Shown piece by piece: positions 1 to 8,261 of a DNA stretch of 38,954 nt. The DNA is from Stieleria tagensis (GTDB taxonomy: Bacteria > Planctomycetota > Planctomycetia > Pirellulales > Pirellulaceae), in the NCBI RefSeq assembly GCF_024129865.1, contig NZ_JAMYFE010000079.1:1-38954 (forward strand). The letters are read 5' to 3'. A program made the translations under genes and the position numbers. The notes below the pieces were generated by a model, which made no database searches, was not told the origin of the DNA, and was given only the letters and a program-made list of their open reading frames with translations. How positions within the stretch are numbered: the stretch's first letter is position 1; each line of letters opens with the position of its first letter.

Positions 1-1
1 A

Positions 2-20
2 ACTGACGCGTCGGGTTACC
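2..20 (+). repeat. Dispersed intergenic repeat, copy 1
   Basis: The 19-base string actgacgcgtcgggttacc occurs here and again identically at 8301-8319. A one-mismatch copy lies on the minus strand in the hairpin at 38647-38670. The left part of the element may be cut by the window edge, because the copy near the right end begins with an additional ccctcg. It is non-coding here, downstream of the minus-strand gene ending at 67. Confidence 0.7.
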
Positions 21-66
21 AGAACAATGCAACTTCAAAACGCGTGTGTGGGTTCTCTTGATCGGG

Positions 67-1566
67 CTAGCGACGTCTGTCACGTCGATCGCTGCTGCCG
101 TCATCGCTACTATCACCGCTGTCGATCAGGCGATTTTGATACCGGCGTCCTGAGTTTTGATACCGGCGATGACCGGCCCGCCGTGCATGACCGCTCATCG
201 CTGCACCCGCTGCTTGCGCCATTGCGCTGACTAAGACTTGCGTCACCGGGTGCGTGGCAACGCTAGTCAATTGCTCCCCCAGCGAGGGCCCCCAACGCTG
301 TCCGCGGCGGATCCGATCCCAAAGCTGTTCCACGTCGTCGTCGCTGGTCGCCCGGTGCAGATCGCCGATCACGTCGACCGACGACTGGAATTGTGAACGG
401 GCGGCATCAAACTTGGCGGCACGAAACCGCTGCATCAAGCGACCGACCGCATCGACACAGCGTTGCATTTCTCGCAAATCATCTTGGTAGCTGCGTGTGT
501 GGTCATCCAAATCATCCAGTTTCTGATCCACACCTTTGATGCTGGCAACAATTTGGTCATCGGTCAACGAGGGCGTCCGCCGCGCCCGCGAGGCCAAGTC
601 ATGCGTGTCGATCTTTGCCAGCATGTCACGAAACTGCGTCACCGCTTCGTGGTAATACGAACCGCGCGTGTCCTCCAGATCCGTGAGTTGTTTTTCCAAC
701 GCATCGGTTTGCTCGCGGATTTGATCCAGTTCGGCCAGCACACCTTCGCGGCGCTGTTGTAACTGATCCACTTTGGTGACCGCGGCGTTCAAACCCAACC
801 GTTTCGCCACCCGATCACGCTGCGATTCCAACTCCTTCATCACCGTGTCAAGTGATTTCCGATCGTCGGCAATGATGCGCCGCATTTGATCGGGAGTGTT
901 GACCAAAAATTCATAGCCCTGATTGGCTTTGTTGTAATCGATGTACTTGGCCAACCAGCGATCCATTCGCCGAGTGAATCCACGTTTGGTGTAGTCTTCG
1001 GTCCCGAATTTCTGATCTCGCAAATAGTTAAACAGCGAACTCTCTTCGTACGCCGGCAATTTGCGAGTCGCTTCCTGTTCGATTTGTTCCAAGTTTGATT
1101 CGGCGCGTTCCAAAGCGGCTTCGGCAACGGCCGCTTGCGTGGACAACGAGCTAAACTGTTGATCCGCCGCTAGCTCGTTCTTTACCTTCTCTGCCAGTTC
1201 GCTCTGCTGGACGTTCGCTTCATCCAGCGAAGTATTGATTTCCAACAAGCGGTCTTCTTGCAAATAGCGTTTGTCGTTGACTTCCGAAAGGGTGTCGGAC
1301 AGTTGGCGATGCTGATCTTCCTTGCGCATCAACACCTGCGACATGCTGCTACGAACTTCGACCCAAGAGGATTCGATCGCATCGCGTGTCAATTCGGGCA
1401 AATAGTATTCAGCCAGGTTCAACAGCGAATCGCTGCGATCATGGTGTAGCTCGCCACGTTGCGTATCGATTCCAGCGATCTGGGACCGCATCTGTTCGAT
1501 ACGTTGCTGAACGTCTTTGTAACCGTCCATCAATTGACGGTGCATTTCCGGGCCGGAGGTCGTCAT
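67..1566 (-). CDS. Long coiled-coil protein of the FtsK-like cluster
   Basis: I do not recognise a named family. The 499-residue product is rich in Glu, Gln, Arg, Lys and Leu, and heptad-like patterns run through roughly residues 10-170 and 225-400, so most of it should be coiled coil. It has no signal peptide. A short hydrophobic/alanine stretch near residues 435-460 is followed by a charged tail rich in Arg, Ser and Asp. The tail contains a duplicated RRYQN segment encoded by a 21-base tandem repeat (134-147 and 155-168). It lies 18 bases downstream of the small tail-anchored gene on the same strand, so the two are probably co-transcribed, divergently from the TelA-like/WXG-like/ATPase genes. 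By context it is likely a structural partner of the membrane ATPase machine; this is inference from location and coiled-coil content only. Confidence 0.8.
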   Translation of the reverse strand: MTTSGPEMHRQLMDGYKDVQQRIEQMRSQIAGIDTQRGELHHDRSDSLLNLAEYYLPELTRDAIESSWVEVRSSMSQVLMRKEDQHRQLSDTLSEVNDKRYLQEDRLLEINTSLDEANVQQSELAEKVKNELAADQQFSSLSTQAAVAEAALERAESNLEQIEQEATRKLPAYEESSLFNYLRDQKFGTEDYTKRGFTRRMDRWLAKYIDYNKANQGYEFLVNTPDQMRRIIADDRKSLDTVMKELESQRDRVAKRLGLNAAVTKVDQLQQRREGVLAELDQIREQTDALEKQLTDLEDTRGSYYHEAVTQFRDMLAKIDTHDLASRARRTPSLTDDQIVASIKGVDQKLDDLDDHTRSYQDDLREMQRCVDAVGRLMQRFRAAKFDAARSQFQSSVDVIGDLHRATSDDDVEQLWDRIRRGQRWGPSLGEQLTSVATHPVTQVLVSAMAQAAGAAMSGHARRAGHRRYQNSGRRYQNRLIDSGDSSDDGSSDRRDRRR

Positions 1567-1584
1567 CGCGTGTAAGATCCTGCA

Positions 1585-1980
1585 CTAACCAAAGAAATAC
1601 CAAAGCCCAGCGCCGGCGGTGGCCAGACCCGCCATGGAATATAAAATCCGGTCACGCCAGATCCAGCAGTGAGCGACAAAATTATTCCACCCCGATTTCG
1701 GATCCGCATAGGTGTGCAGATTGTCCATGTACTGATCGATCGCCGCGTCCATCTCCGCTTCGGTCACATTGTCGCCAGAAAGACGCGCGGTCCGCATCAA
1801 TTTTTCTCGCAGCGCCAAACGAATGTCATCGCGACGAAACATCTCCTCGGCCTGTTCGCGTTGGTCACGCATCTCACGGGCAACATCCATCACCCGCAGT
1901 GTCTCCTCAAGCGACAGATTTTGACCGGGCAATTCGATCTTTGACGAGGGCTTGGGCTGAGTCGCTTGTGCTTGGCTCAT
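1585..1980 (-). CDS. Small tail-anchored protein, DUF6384-like
   Basis: The 131-residue protein has a polar N-terminus, a helical middle (LSLEETLRVMDVAREMRDQ, then a charged segment ending in LREKLMRTARLSG), and one C-terminal hydrophobic helix (about residues 113-130, ending WYFFG). That predicts a cytoplasmic domain anchored in the inner membrane by its tail. The pattern 'MDV...LRD, then a block resembling LREKL...G..V....D..I' followed by a TM region resembles DUF6384 from memory; I cannot verify this. It is the first gene of the minus-strand half of the cluster, 245 bases from the divergent TelA-like gene, so the two halves probably share a control region. It may dock the coiled-coil and TelA-like proteins at the membrane, which is inference. 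Confidence 0.75.
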   Translation of the reverse strand: MSQAQATQPKPSSKIELPGQNLSLEETLRVMDVAREMRDQREQAEEMFRRDDIRLALREKLMRTARLSGDNVTEAEMDAAIDQYMDNLHTYADPKSGWNNFVAHCWIWRDRILYSMAGLATAGAGLWYFFG

Positions 1981-2225
1981 GGCAATGGACCGGGTGACAA
2001 TTTCGTACGGATGTCAGTGGGCAGCGTTCAATCCGCCGCGTACAACATAACCTACGCGGCACAGTGCGATAACGGTCCCTGACGCGACAATCTGGTGGCT
2101 CGATTGCGTCCCAGGCACCGGCGCGCTAACTTGGGGAAACATGCATGATGCGTTTCGTGCCCGTTCTTGTCATTAGAAATCCTGTTCTTTCGCAAAACAC
2201 TATCCGCCGAAGGATTTTGAAGCCC
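1981..2225. promoter_or_regulatory. Divergent control region of the FtsK-like cluster
   Basis: These 245 bases separate the two diverging halves of the cluster and should carry both promoters. I could not find a convincing -35/-10 pair in either direction. A purine-rich aagga at about 2210-2214 lies about 11 bases before the ATG at 2226 and supports that start. An upstream in-frame ATG at 2145 lacks a comparable site. Confidence 0.4.
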
Positions 2226-3461
2226 ATGTCCGACCAAGCTCAAGCCAGCGCACCGCAGCCAAGCCAAGCCAAAACGAAAACGCAAGCTCAGACGCGCGAC
2301 ACCAGCAAAATGCGAAAGTACCTGGATGACGCGATGCAGGTGCTGAAAAAATTCGGCGTCGACAGCAAGAATTCCGCCCCCCAAGAACTGATCACCTTGC
2401 TCGAAAGCGTCAAACACGTTGACGAAGCCAAAGTGCTGGCAATTGCCGACGTGATCCAACACATGGGTGCCTTCAATGCGCTGGTGCGAGAAAACGTCGA
2501 AAGCATCCAAATCGGCAATCGCTACATGCAGATCACCCAGGAATTCGATTCCGTTCGCGAGGACAGCAAACGTCTGATCAGCCAACTCGACGATGGCAAA
2601 ATCAGCGGCACGGAAAAAATCTCCAATTGGTGGATGAAGATGCGCCGCGGCACCCCGAATGACCGCTTCGAAAAAATCATCGAAATCTACGGTGACGTCG
2701 CTAAAGACACCAAGGAAGCGCTCAAAAGCGAAGAATTGATCATGGACGCCTACATCGATTTTCGCTTTGCACTCAAAGAAGCCGAAATCCTGTCGCGTGA
2801 ATTGCTGGACGAACATGCCCCCACACTGGACGCCGCCCGGCAAGGCTTGGCCACCGCCCAGGAAGCACTGGACAATTACACCGGGACCGATGAAGGCGGA
2901 AAAAGCCAACTGGAACTGGCCCGCGACGAATCGCGACACACCTACGAACAGGAAGACGAGACCTACCAACTGCTCAAAGACATCGCCGAAAATTTGCAGA
3001 TCGGTTACGACGTCGGAGAAACGTTGATCACCAAACTGAAACAAACTCATGACGTCAAAGAACGTGTGTTCCGACGGGCGGTCACCTTCTTCACCACCAA
3101 CGAACACGTCTTCACCATCCTGGGCACCGTTTACCAAAGCCAACATGGATTGCACGAAGTCACCCAGGCCACCGAAGCGATGAAGGATGGCGTCAATAAG
3201 GGACTCGAAGACGTCGCCAACTTAGGTCGCGAACTCGAGCGTGCGGCACTCAAGGCAGGCTATGGCAGCACCATCGATCCGGAATCGGTACAAAAACTAG
3301 TGGATGCCATCAGCGGATTTCAGATCGAGTCGCTGGAATTGATCACCGAACTCCGCAAGGAGAGCGAGGAGAGCACCAAAGCAATTCGCAAGAGCGTCGA
3401 AGAGGGCAAAAAGAAATACCAGGAAACGCTGGCACGCCACGCCCGGCGGGAGCTGGGTTAA
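2226..3461 (+). CDS. TelA-like helical protein of the FtsK-like cluster
   Basis: The 411-residue protein has no signal peptide or membrane segment. A Gln/Ala/Lys-rich N-terminal 30 residues are followed by almost continuous amphipathic helix. The central part (about residues 95-190: a run containing FDSVREDSKRLISQLDDGK, then a segment of EIYGDVAKDTKEALKSEE type) resembles toxic-anion-resistance TelA/KlaA proteins in layout, which form long helical bundles. This likeness is from memory and is weak. I chose the ATG at 2226 over the in-frame ATG at 2145 because of the aagga 11 bases upstream and because the upstream extension is low in complexity and unlike the rest. The stop is 3 bases before the next gene, so translation is probably coupled to the WXG-like protein and then the ATPase. 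Its molecular role is unknown. Confidence 0.8.
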   Translation: MSDQAQASAPQPSQAKTKTQAQTRDTSKMRKYLDDAMQVLKKFGVDSKNSAPQELITLLESVKHVDEAKVLAIADVIQHMGAFNALVRENVESIQIGNRYMQITQEFDSVREDSKRLISQLDDGKISGTEKISNWWMKMRRGTPNDRFEKIIEIYGDVAKDTKEALKSEELIMDAYIDFRFALKEAEILSRELLDEHAPTLDAARQGLATAQEALDNYTGTDEGGKSQLELARDESRHTYEQEDETYQLLKDIAENLQIGYDVGETLITKLKQTHDVKERVFRRAVTFFTTNEHVFTILGTVYQSQHGLHEVTQATEAMKDGVNKGLEDVANLGRELERAALKAGYGSTIDPESVQKLVDAISGFQIESLELITELRKESEESTKAIRKSVEEGKKKYQETLARHARRELG

Positions 3462-3464
3462 CCG

Positions 3465-3731
3465 ATGCCCCTCGACCCACTGAACCTGTCGCCGCTGGTC
3501 GATGCCCAAGGCCGTATTCGACATGAGTTCAATGATTTTGCGCGACTGTGGCAGGACACCAAACAGGACTGGCGCGACGATCGTGCGCGGCGGTTTGAAC
3601 AACAGCACCTGGCGTCGCTCGGTCCAAGCCTTAGCCGCTTCGCCACGGCATTGGCCGAATTGACGGAATTACTGCGCAAGTCGCAGGCCGCCGTCGCGGA
3701 CACCGGACAGAACTCCCGCGAGCTATACTGA
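3465..3731 (+). CDS. WXG100-like small helical protein
   Basis: The 88-residue product looks like a helical hairpin. The segment LWQDTKQDWRDDRARRFEQQ (residues 28-47) is followed by a second helix of about 35 residues with regular Leu/Phe/Ala spacing. Size, hairpin pattern, the Trp near the turn (W36 followed by R-D rather than x-G) and the downstream aromatic F44 all recall WXG100/ESAT-6 substrates and chaperones of type VII secretion. The canonical W-x-G is not present, so this is a resemblance, not a family assignment. It sits 3 bases after the TelA-like gene and 104 bases before an FtsK/EssC-type ATPase, which is the neighbourhood expected for a WXG protein. There is no signal peptide. 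It could instead be a small structural adaptor. Confidence 0.7.
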   Translation: MPLDPLNLSPLVDAQGRIRHEFNDFARLWQDTKQDWRDDRARRFEQQHLASLGPSLSRFATALAELTELLRKSQAAVADTGQNSRELY

Positions 3732-3835
3732 GATGAAAAAGGGGCGAAACCGGCTCGGTGGTCACGCTTGCTGTGCCGCTTTCGTTGAATCGTCCCCCTT
3801 GCACTCAGCCCTTCTCGTCTCCTCTGTACCGCACC

Positions 3836-6800
3836 ATGAAAGACTCTTCGGTTGCACCTGCTGGGTTGTTCTCGCCCGAAAGACAGCGTCGACTGATCGA
3901 ATCTCTGGCCGCTCGGTTTGATGTCTGTCAACAGCAACGACAACAACTGAACCGGCAACACGCCGAAGAACGCGACCAGGAAGAACATCAATTGTTGGCG
4001 GACCGTAATGCGGTCACCACCGACTGTCGCCGCCAGCGACGCGTCACTCTTGGGCAATGGGATGCCGCCGAGGAAAAGGTGTTTGCCCAATACGAAGAAG
4101 AAACGGTTCAGACCCGGAACGAATTGAATCGTTTGGCGGCCATTTTTCGCAAGAAACGAAAGGATGGAATCGATGCCATCGAGCGAAAATCAGAAGCCCG
4201 TCGCGAGGCCGTTGAGCAACAATTCGATGCCAGGAAGCACCATCCGGGTCAACAGAGTAAGAAAGAGTTCGATCAAATCAACGCCGCCTTGCTACCGTTG
4301 GGCGAGAACCTGACCTGGGCGCGAGATTTAACTCTGCGTCGTTTAGACGGCCTGCCGACAGTTCCGCCGGCTGAATCAGCTGATCAAGACATGAGTCAAC
4401 CGGAACCGGAATCGGTTCCACAAACCATTGATACGATCGGACGATTGTCGCAAACCTGCCAAGAATATGTCAGCGAATTGCAAACCGGTGCGGCCGCTAA
4501 ATTTGTCGATTCATTTTATTTGCCTGGCGGCGTCGCGGTCGCCGTCGTGCTGTGGTGCACCGCCATTGCCTTGATCCGCCCACAAGCATTTTGGGTTTAC
4601 ATGGTGTCCGGTGTCGTCGTCGCCGGACTGATCGGATTTGGCATCTACGCTGCCCTATTGATTCCGCTGCGTCGCCAGACGCGGCGACTGTATCCGCTGA
4701 TCGAACGGATCGGCCACTCCGCCGAAGACGTTGCGGCGGCGGGTCGAAAGATTTCCGCCGACCAATCCGAACAAGCGCTACGCGAACTACAAGAACGGCG
4801 TGACAGCCATTTGGAATCCGCTGCCCATTGGAAACAAGAGCAACTCGAACAGTTAACCGTCGACCTGCACCGCGACGAATCGGCCGCCAAACGCGACCTG
4901 GAACAAAAGCTGATTCAACTGAGTGATCAGTTTCGTTCACAAAGCAGTGATCTGGAGCGTGAAATGCATCATCGCGCCGAACAGGTCGCAACGACGATCA
5001 CGCAGCAACTAACCGAAACCGATCAAGCCCTGCACCTGCAACGAGAAACCAACGCCAATCGACGCCAGCATGAATTGCAGCGGGTAACCGACCGAATGCG
5101 TGACGGGGTACGCGTCGGACTGGACCGTATTTCTGCCGCCAAACAAACCGCCGCACAGCGGTTCCCGACTTGGGACACAGTCGCCGCCGAGCCGCAATCC
5201 CAGTCAGCGAACTTAGATTTTGTTCCGCTGGGAAACATCAGCATCCGCGAATCGCTTGGACGCACGCTGACCACCGTTGCCGGGCCAACGGCTGATGGTA
5301 CGGCTGAGGAATCAATCGATTTGACACCGATGTTTCGCAGTCACGAGATCCCCAGCGAATTGCCGATTGCACTGCATCGCCGCCTGCACAGCGGATTGCT
5401 GATTCACGCCGCCGCCGACCAGATGAACCAAGCCACGCAACTTGTGCATCAAGTGCTTTGGCGAATGCTCTCGGGCACTTCCGGCGGACGCAGCAAATTG
5501 ACCCTGATTGATCCGGTCGGCCGCGGCCAAAATTTCACCGCGTTCATGTCGTTGGCGGATCACGATCCGTCACTGGTCAGCCATCGGATCTGGACCACCG
5601 AAAACCAAATTGAAACGCGACTGGGCGAAATCGCACAGCACGCCGAAGACGTGTTACAAGCGAGCCTGCGAGACCAATTCCAGCGCATCGAGGATTACAA
5701 TCAGTTGGCCGGTTCGATGGCCGAACCCTATCAAGCGGTGGCGGCGATCGGGCTGCCCGAAGGATTGACGCGGGGCGGTTACAAACACCTACGGGCGTTG
5801 ATCGAAAGTGGCCTGCGCTGCGGCGTGTTCGTGCTGTTAGTCTGCCGAAAAGATGCCGCTTGGCCCAATGATATGCCACAGCCAAGTGATCCACGCCTGC
5901 TGGAGATGTCGATCGACTCGCAAGGCAATTGGAAACTGATTCACGACGGGCTGGACGATCTGAAATTCACGCCGGCCGCCGATGTTCCCGCAGAACTGCG
6001 TGGCCAACTGGTTGAAAAGATCGGAACCGCGGCGACGATGGCGGCACGTGTCGAAATCCCGCTGGCCTCGATTCTGCCGACCAACGGCGGACAAGGATCC
6101 ACCGACGATGGAATCAAAATCACGATCGGCAGCCAAGGCGGACACCGCACGTTGGCGTTGGAATTAGGCGAAGGGGTCCGCCAACATGTCCTGATCGCCG
6201 GCAAGACCGGTAGCGGTAAAAGCACGCTCCTGCACTCGATCATCACCTCGGGTGCCTATCTGTACTCACCCGATCAACTGCAGTTCTACCTGTTGGATTT
6301 CAAGAAGGGAGTGGAGTTCAAATCGTACGCCGATAGCGGTTTGCCGCACGCGCGCGTGATCGGGATCGAAAGCGAACGAGAATTCGGCCGCAGCGTCCTG
6401 CAACGACTCGACGACGAACTGCAACAGCGTGGTGAATTATTCCGATCCCAGTCGGCGCAGGAACTTTCGGATTACCGCGTCAAGAGTGGCCAATCGATGC
6501 CACGGATCATGCTGGTGATCGATGAATTCCAAGAATTGTTTGTGCGTGACGACCGTGTCGCTGCCGAGTGCGGGATGTTGTTGGACCGCTTGGTCCGCCA
6601 GGGCCGCTCATTCGGAATCCATGTGGTCCTAAGCAGCCAGTCATTGGCCGGTGCCCATTCGCTGCCACGCGCGACACTGGGTCAAATGGCGGTGCGAATT
6701 GCCATGCAGTGCAGCGAATCAGACGCCGCCTTGATTTTGGCCGACGACAACACTGCCGCCCGCCTGATCTCGCGCCCCGGCGAAGCGATCTACAATGACG

Positions 6801-7747
6801 CCGGCGGATTAGTCGAAGGCAATCAACCGTTCCAAGTCGCATGGCTCGGTTCTGACAAACACGATGAATTGCTGGCGACCATCACCCAGCGCGACCATGC
6901 CATCACTGATGACCTGGCACCGCCGGTTATTTTCGAGGGCAACCGGCCCTGCAAATGGTCGCCACAACTGGCCTCGGCGGCGATCGGTGATCAAACGCAA
7001 TCCGCCGACCAGCTGCATGGCTTACTGGGAGAGGCCGTTGAAATTGGACCGCCCGTTGCGCTGCAGTTGTCGCGAAACGCCGGCCGCAATGTCTTGATGA
7101 TCCCGCCGGCCGACGCGCGACCGGGTTTACTGGGATCCACCTTGTCCGGGTTCGCGAAATCTCACCCGGACCTTGAAGTGATCTATTTCAACGGCAATCG
7201 CGACAATGAAACCCAGTCGCTGTATCCCTGGCTACAGTCGGTGGGGATCAACGCCAGTGAAATCAAACCGCGTGACAGCGCGGCCGAAATGAACCGCTTG
7301 GTGGAACTGGTCAAAGAGCGCGGCGACGAAGCCGTCGACGTTTCACCGATCGTGATCGTGATCGACCCACTGGATCGATTTCGTGATTTTCGCCATGAAG
7401 ACACCTTTAGTTTCTCGCTCGATGCGGCGCCCGGTGGGATGAATGGGGGGCAAGCGATGCGTGAGGTTCTCAAAGACGGTCCGCCGGCCAATGTGTTTTG
7501 CATCTTGGTGTGTGGCGGCGCGGAAATTGTCAGCCGCTGGTTACCGCGACAATCTCAGCACGATGTCGAACTGCGCGTGCTGGGGCGACTCAATGCCTCG
7601 GATTCCTCTCTTTTGATCGATTCACCGGTCGCCAGCGACCTGTCCGCTGCGACGATGTTGTTGTATGACGAACCGGCCGGCAAAATCAGCAAATTTCGCC
7701 AGCCCGATCTGCCGGAGGCTTCTGACGTTCGCGACTGGCTGGTCTAA
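3836..7747 (+). CDS. Membrane-anchored FtsK/SpoIIIE-type ATPase with three ATPase-like modules
   Basis: The 1303-residue protein has an N-terminal coiled coil (about 15-170), two transmembrane helices (about 230-248 and 255-277), a second coiled coil (about 290-430) and three tandem FtsK/SpoIIIE-like modules. The middle module (about 755-1060) is intact: Walker A GKTGSGKST at residues 789-797 and Walker B IMLVIDEF with D896-E897. Flanking modules at about 505-680 and 1065-1300 keep the fold-like pattern (a Walker-B-like IVIVIDPLDRF near 1169 in the last) but have lost the P-loop. This layout recalls EssC/EccC of type VII secretion more than the DNA translocase FtsK: there is no gamma DNA-binding domain and no four-helix N-terminal membrane domain. 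I chose the ATG at 3836 rather than the one at 3758, because the 26-residue extension is unlike the rest. It probably couples ATP hydrolysis to transport across the inner membrane; the substrate is unknown, with DNA or the WXG-like protein possible. Confidence 0.9.
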   Translation: MKDSSVAPAGLFSPERQRRLIESLAARFDVCQQQRQQLNRQHAEERDQEEHQLLADRNAVTTDCRRQRRVTLGQWDAAEEKVFAQYEEETVQTRNELNRLAAIFRKKRKDGIDAIERKSEARREAVEQQFDARKHHPGQQSKKEFDQINAALLPLGENLTWARDLTLRRLDGLPTVPPAESADQDMSQPEPESVPQTIDTIGRLSQTCQEYVSELQTGAAAKFVDSFYLPGGVAVAVVLWCTAIALIRPQAFWVYMVSGVVVAGLIGFGIYAALLIPLRRQTRRLYPLIERIGHSAEDVAAAGRKISADQSEQALRELQERRDSHLESAAHWKQEQLEQLTVDLHRDESAAKRDLEQKLIQLSDQFRSQSSDLEREMHHRAEQVATTITQQLTETDQALHLQRETNANRRQHELQRVTDRMRDGVRVGLDRISAAKQTAAQRFPTWDTVAAEPQSQSANLDFVPLGNISIRESLGRTLTTVAGPTADGTAEESIDLTPMFRSHEIPSELPIALHRRLHSGLLIHAAADQMNQATQLVHQVLWRMLSGTSGGRSKLTLIDPVGRGQNFTAFMSLADHDPSLVSHRIWTTENQIETRLGEIAQHAEDVLQASLRDQFQRIEDYNQLAGSMAEPYQAVAAIGLPEGLTRGGYKHLRALIESGLRCGVFVLLVCRKDAAWPNDMPQPSDPRLLEMSIDSQGNWKLIHDGLDDLKFTPAADVPAELRGQLVEKIGTAATMAARVEIPLASILPTNGGQGSTDDGIKITIGSQGGHRTLALELGEGVRQHVLIAGKTGSGKSTLLHSIITSGAYLYSPDQLQFYLLDFKKGVEFKSYADSGLPHARVIGIESEREFGRSVLQRLDDELQQRGELFRSQSAQELSDYRVKSGQSMPRIMLVIDEFQELFVRDDRVAAECGMLLDRLVRQGRSFGIHVVLSSQSLAGAHSLPRATLGQMAVRIAMQCSESDAALILADDNTAARLISRPGEAIYNDAGGLVEGNQPFQVAWLGSDKHDELLATITQRDHAITDDLAPPVIFEGNRPCKWSPQLASAAIGDQTQSADQLHGLLGEAVEIGPPVALQLSRNAGRNVLMIPPADARPGLLGSTLSGFAKSHPDLEVIYFNGNRDNETQSLYPWLQSVGINASEIKPRDSAAEMNRLVELVKERGDEAVDVSPIVIVIDPLDRFRDFRHEDTFSFSLDAAPGGMNGGQAMREVLKDGPPANVFCILVCGGAEIVSRWLPRQSQHDVELRVLGRLNASDSSLLIDSPVASDLSAATMLLYDEPAGKISKFRQPDLPEASDVRDWLV

Positions 7748-7795
7748 CTATGCGATAGCCTTTCAACACGGTTTCCCTCCCTAACAACCATCGAC

Positions 7796-8125
7796 ATGTC
7801 GTCCATTTTTAAAAAAATCATCGACCGCGAAATCCCTGCCGACATCGTTTACGAAGACGACCTCTGTCTGGCCTTTCGAGACATCAATCCGAAAGCCCCC
7901 GTGCATGTGCTGGTGATCCCCAAAAAAGAAATCCCATCACTAGCGGACCTCAACGATGACGATGAAACGATCGTCGGCCACTGCGTGGTGGCTCTCGCCA
8001 AGATCGCCGCCGCCGAAGGTTTACACGACGGCTACAACATGATCGTCAACTGTGGCGAAGCAGGCGGCCAAGAAGTCCCCCATTTACATTTCCATCTGAT
8101 GGGAGGGCGTCAACCGAAATCTTAG
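7796..8125 (+). CDS. hinT: HIT-family nucleoside phosphoramidase/hydrolase (HinT-like)
   Basis: At 109 residues this is a full-length HinT-type histidine triad protein. It has the IF.KII..EIPADIVYED start typical of the branch and the catalytic triad HLHFH at residues 96-100 (H96, H98, H100), ending in the GGRQ tail. HinT enzymes hydrolyse AMP-lysine and other purine phosphoramidates in the cytoplasm. It begins 48 bases after the ATPase gene on the same strand, so read-through is possible, but the enzyme is a housekeeping one and there is no reason to assign it to that cluster. No frameshift or missing key residue is seen. Confidence 0.95.
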   Translation: MSSIFKKIIDREIPADIVYEDDLCLAFRDINPKAPVHVLVIPKKEIPSLADLNDDDETIVGHCVVALAKIAAAEGLHDGYNMIVNCGEAGGQEVPHLHFHLMGGRQPKS

Positions 8126-8201
8126 GCTGCCAGTTTCCGCAGTGTCCGACGGCCCAGCGCCTATCTGGTCGTGCGCCCATCAAGAACCTCGGGTTGTAGC
8201 C

Positions 8202-8224
8202 ATAAAACCCGCAATGTGTTTTAT
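8202..8224. promoter_or_regulatory. Dyad ATAAAAC-N9-GTTTTAT upstream of a promoter
   Basis: A perfect 7-base inverted repeat (8202-8208 and 8218-8224) with a 9-base spacer ends one base before the candidate -35 element at 8226. This position suits an activator or repressor site. No factor can be named. Confidence 0.35.
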
Positions 8225-8225
8225 A

Positions 8226-8253
8226 TTGACACTCGAGACCGATAACGTAAACT
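8226..8253 (+). promoter_or_regulatory. Sigma-70-like promoter for the 8262 gene
   Basis: TTGACA (8226-8231, perfect -35) is separated by 16 bases from TAAACT (8248-8253). The predicted transcription start falls within a base or two of the ATG at 8262, so the mRNA would be leaderless or the true start would lie further downstream. Confidence 0.45.
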
Positions 8254-8261
8254 AATCGGTT

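Noticed and set aside
2052-3155. 367-residue minus-strand open frame with Phe/Val-rich sequence
   Set aside because: It lies opposite the TelA-like gene. The Phe-rich composition is what the reverse complement of Glu/Lys-rich codons gives.
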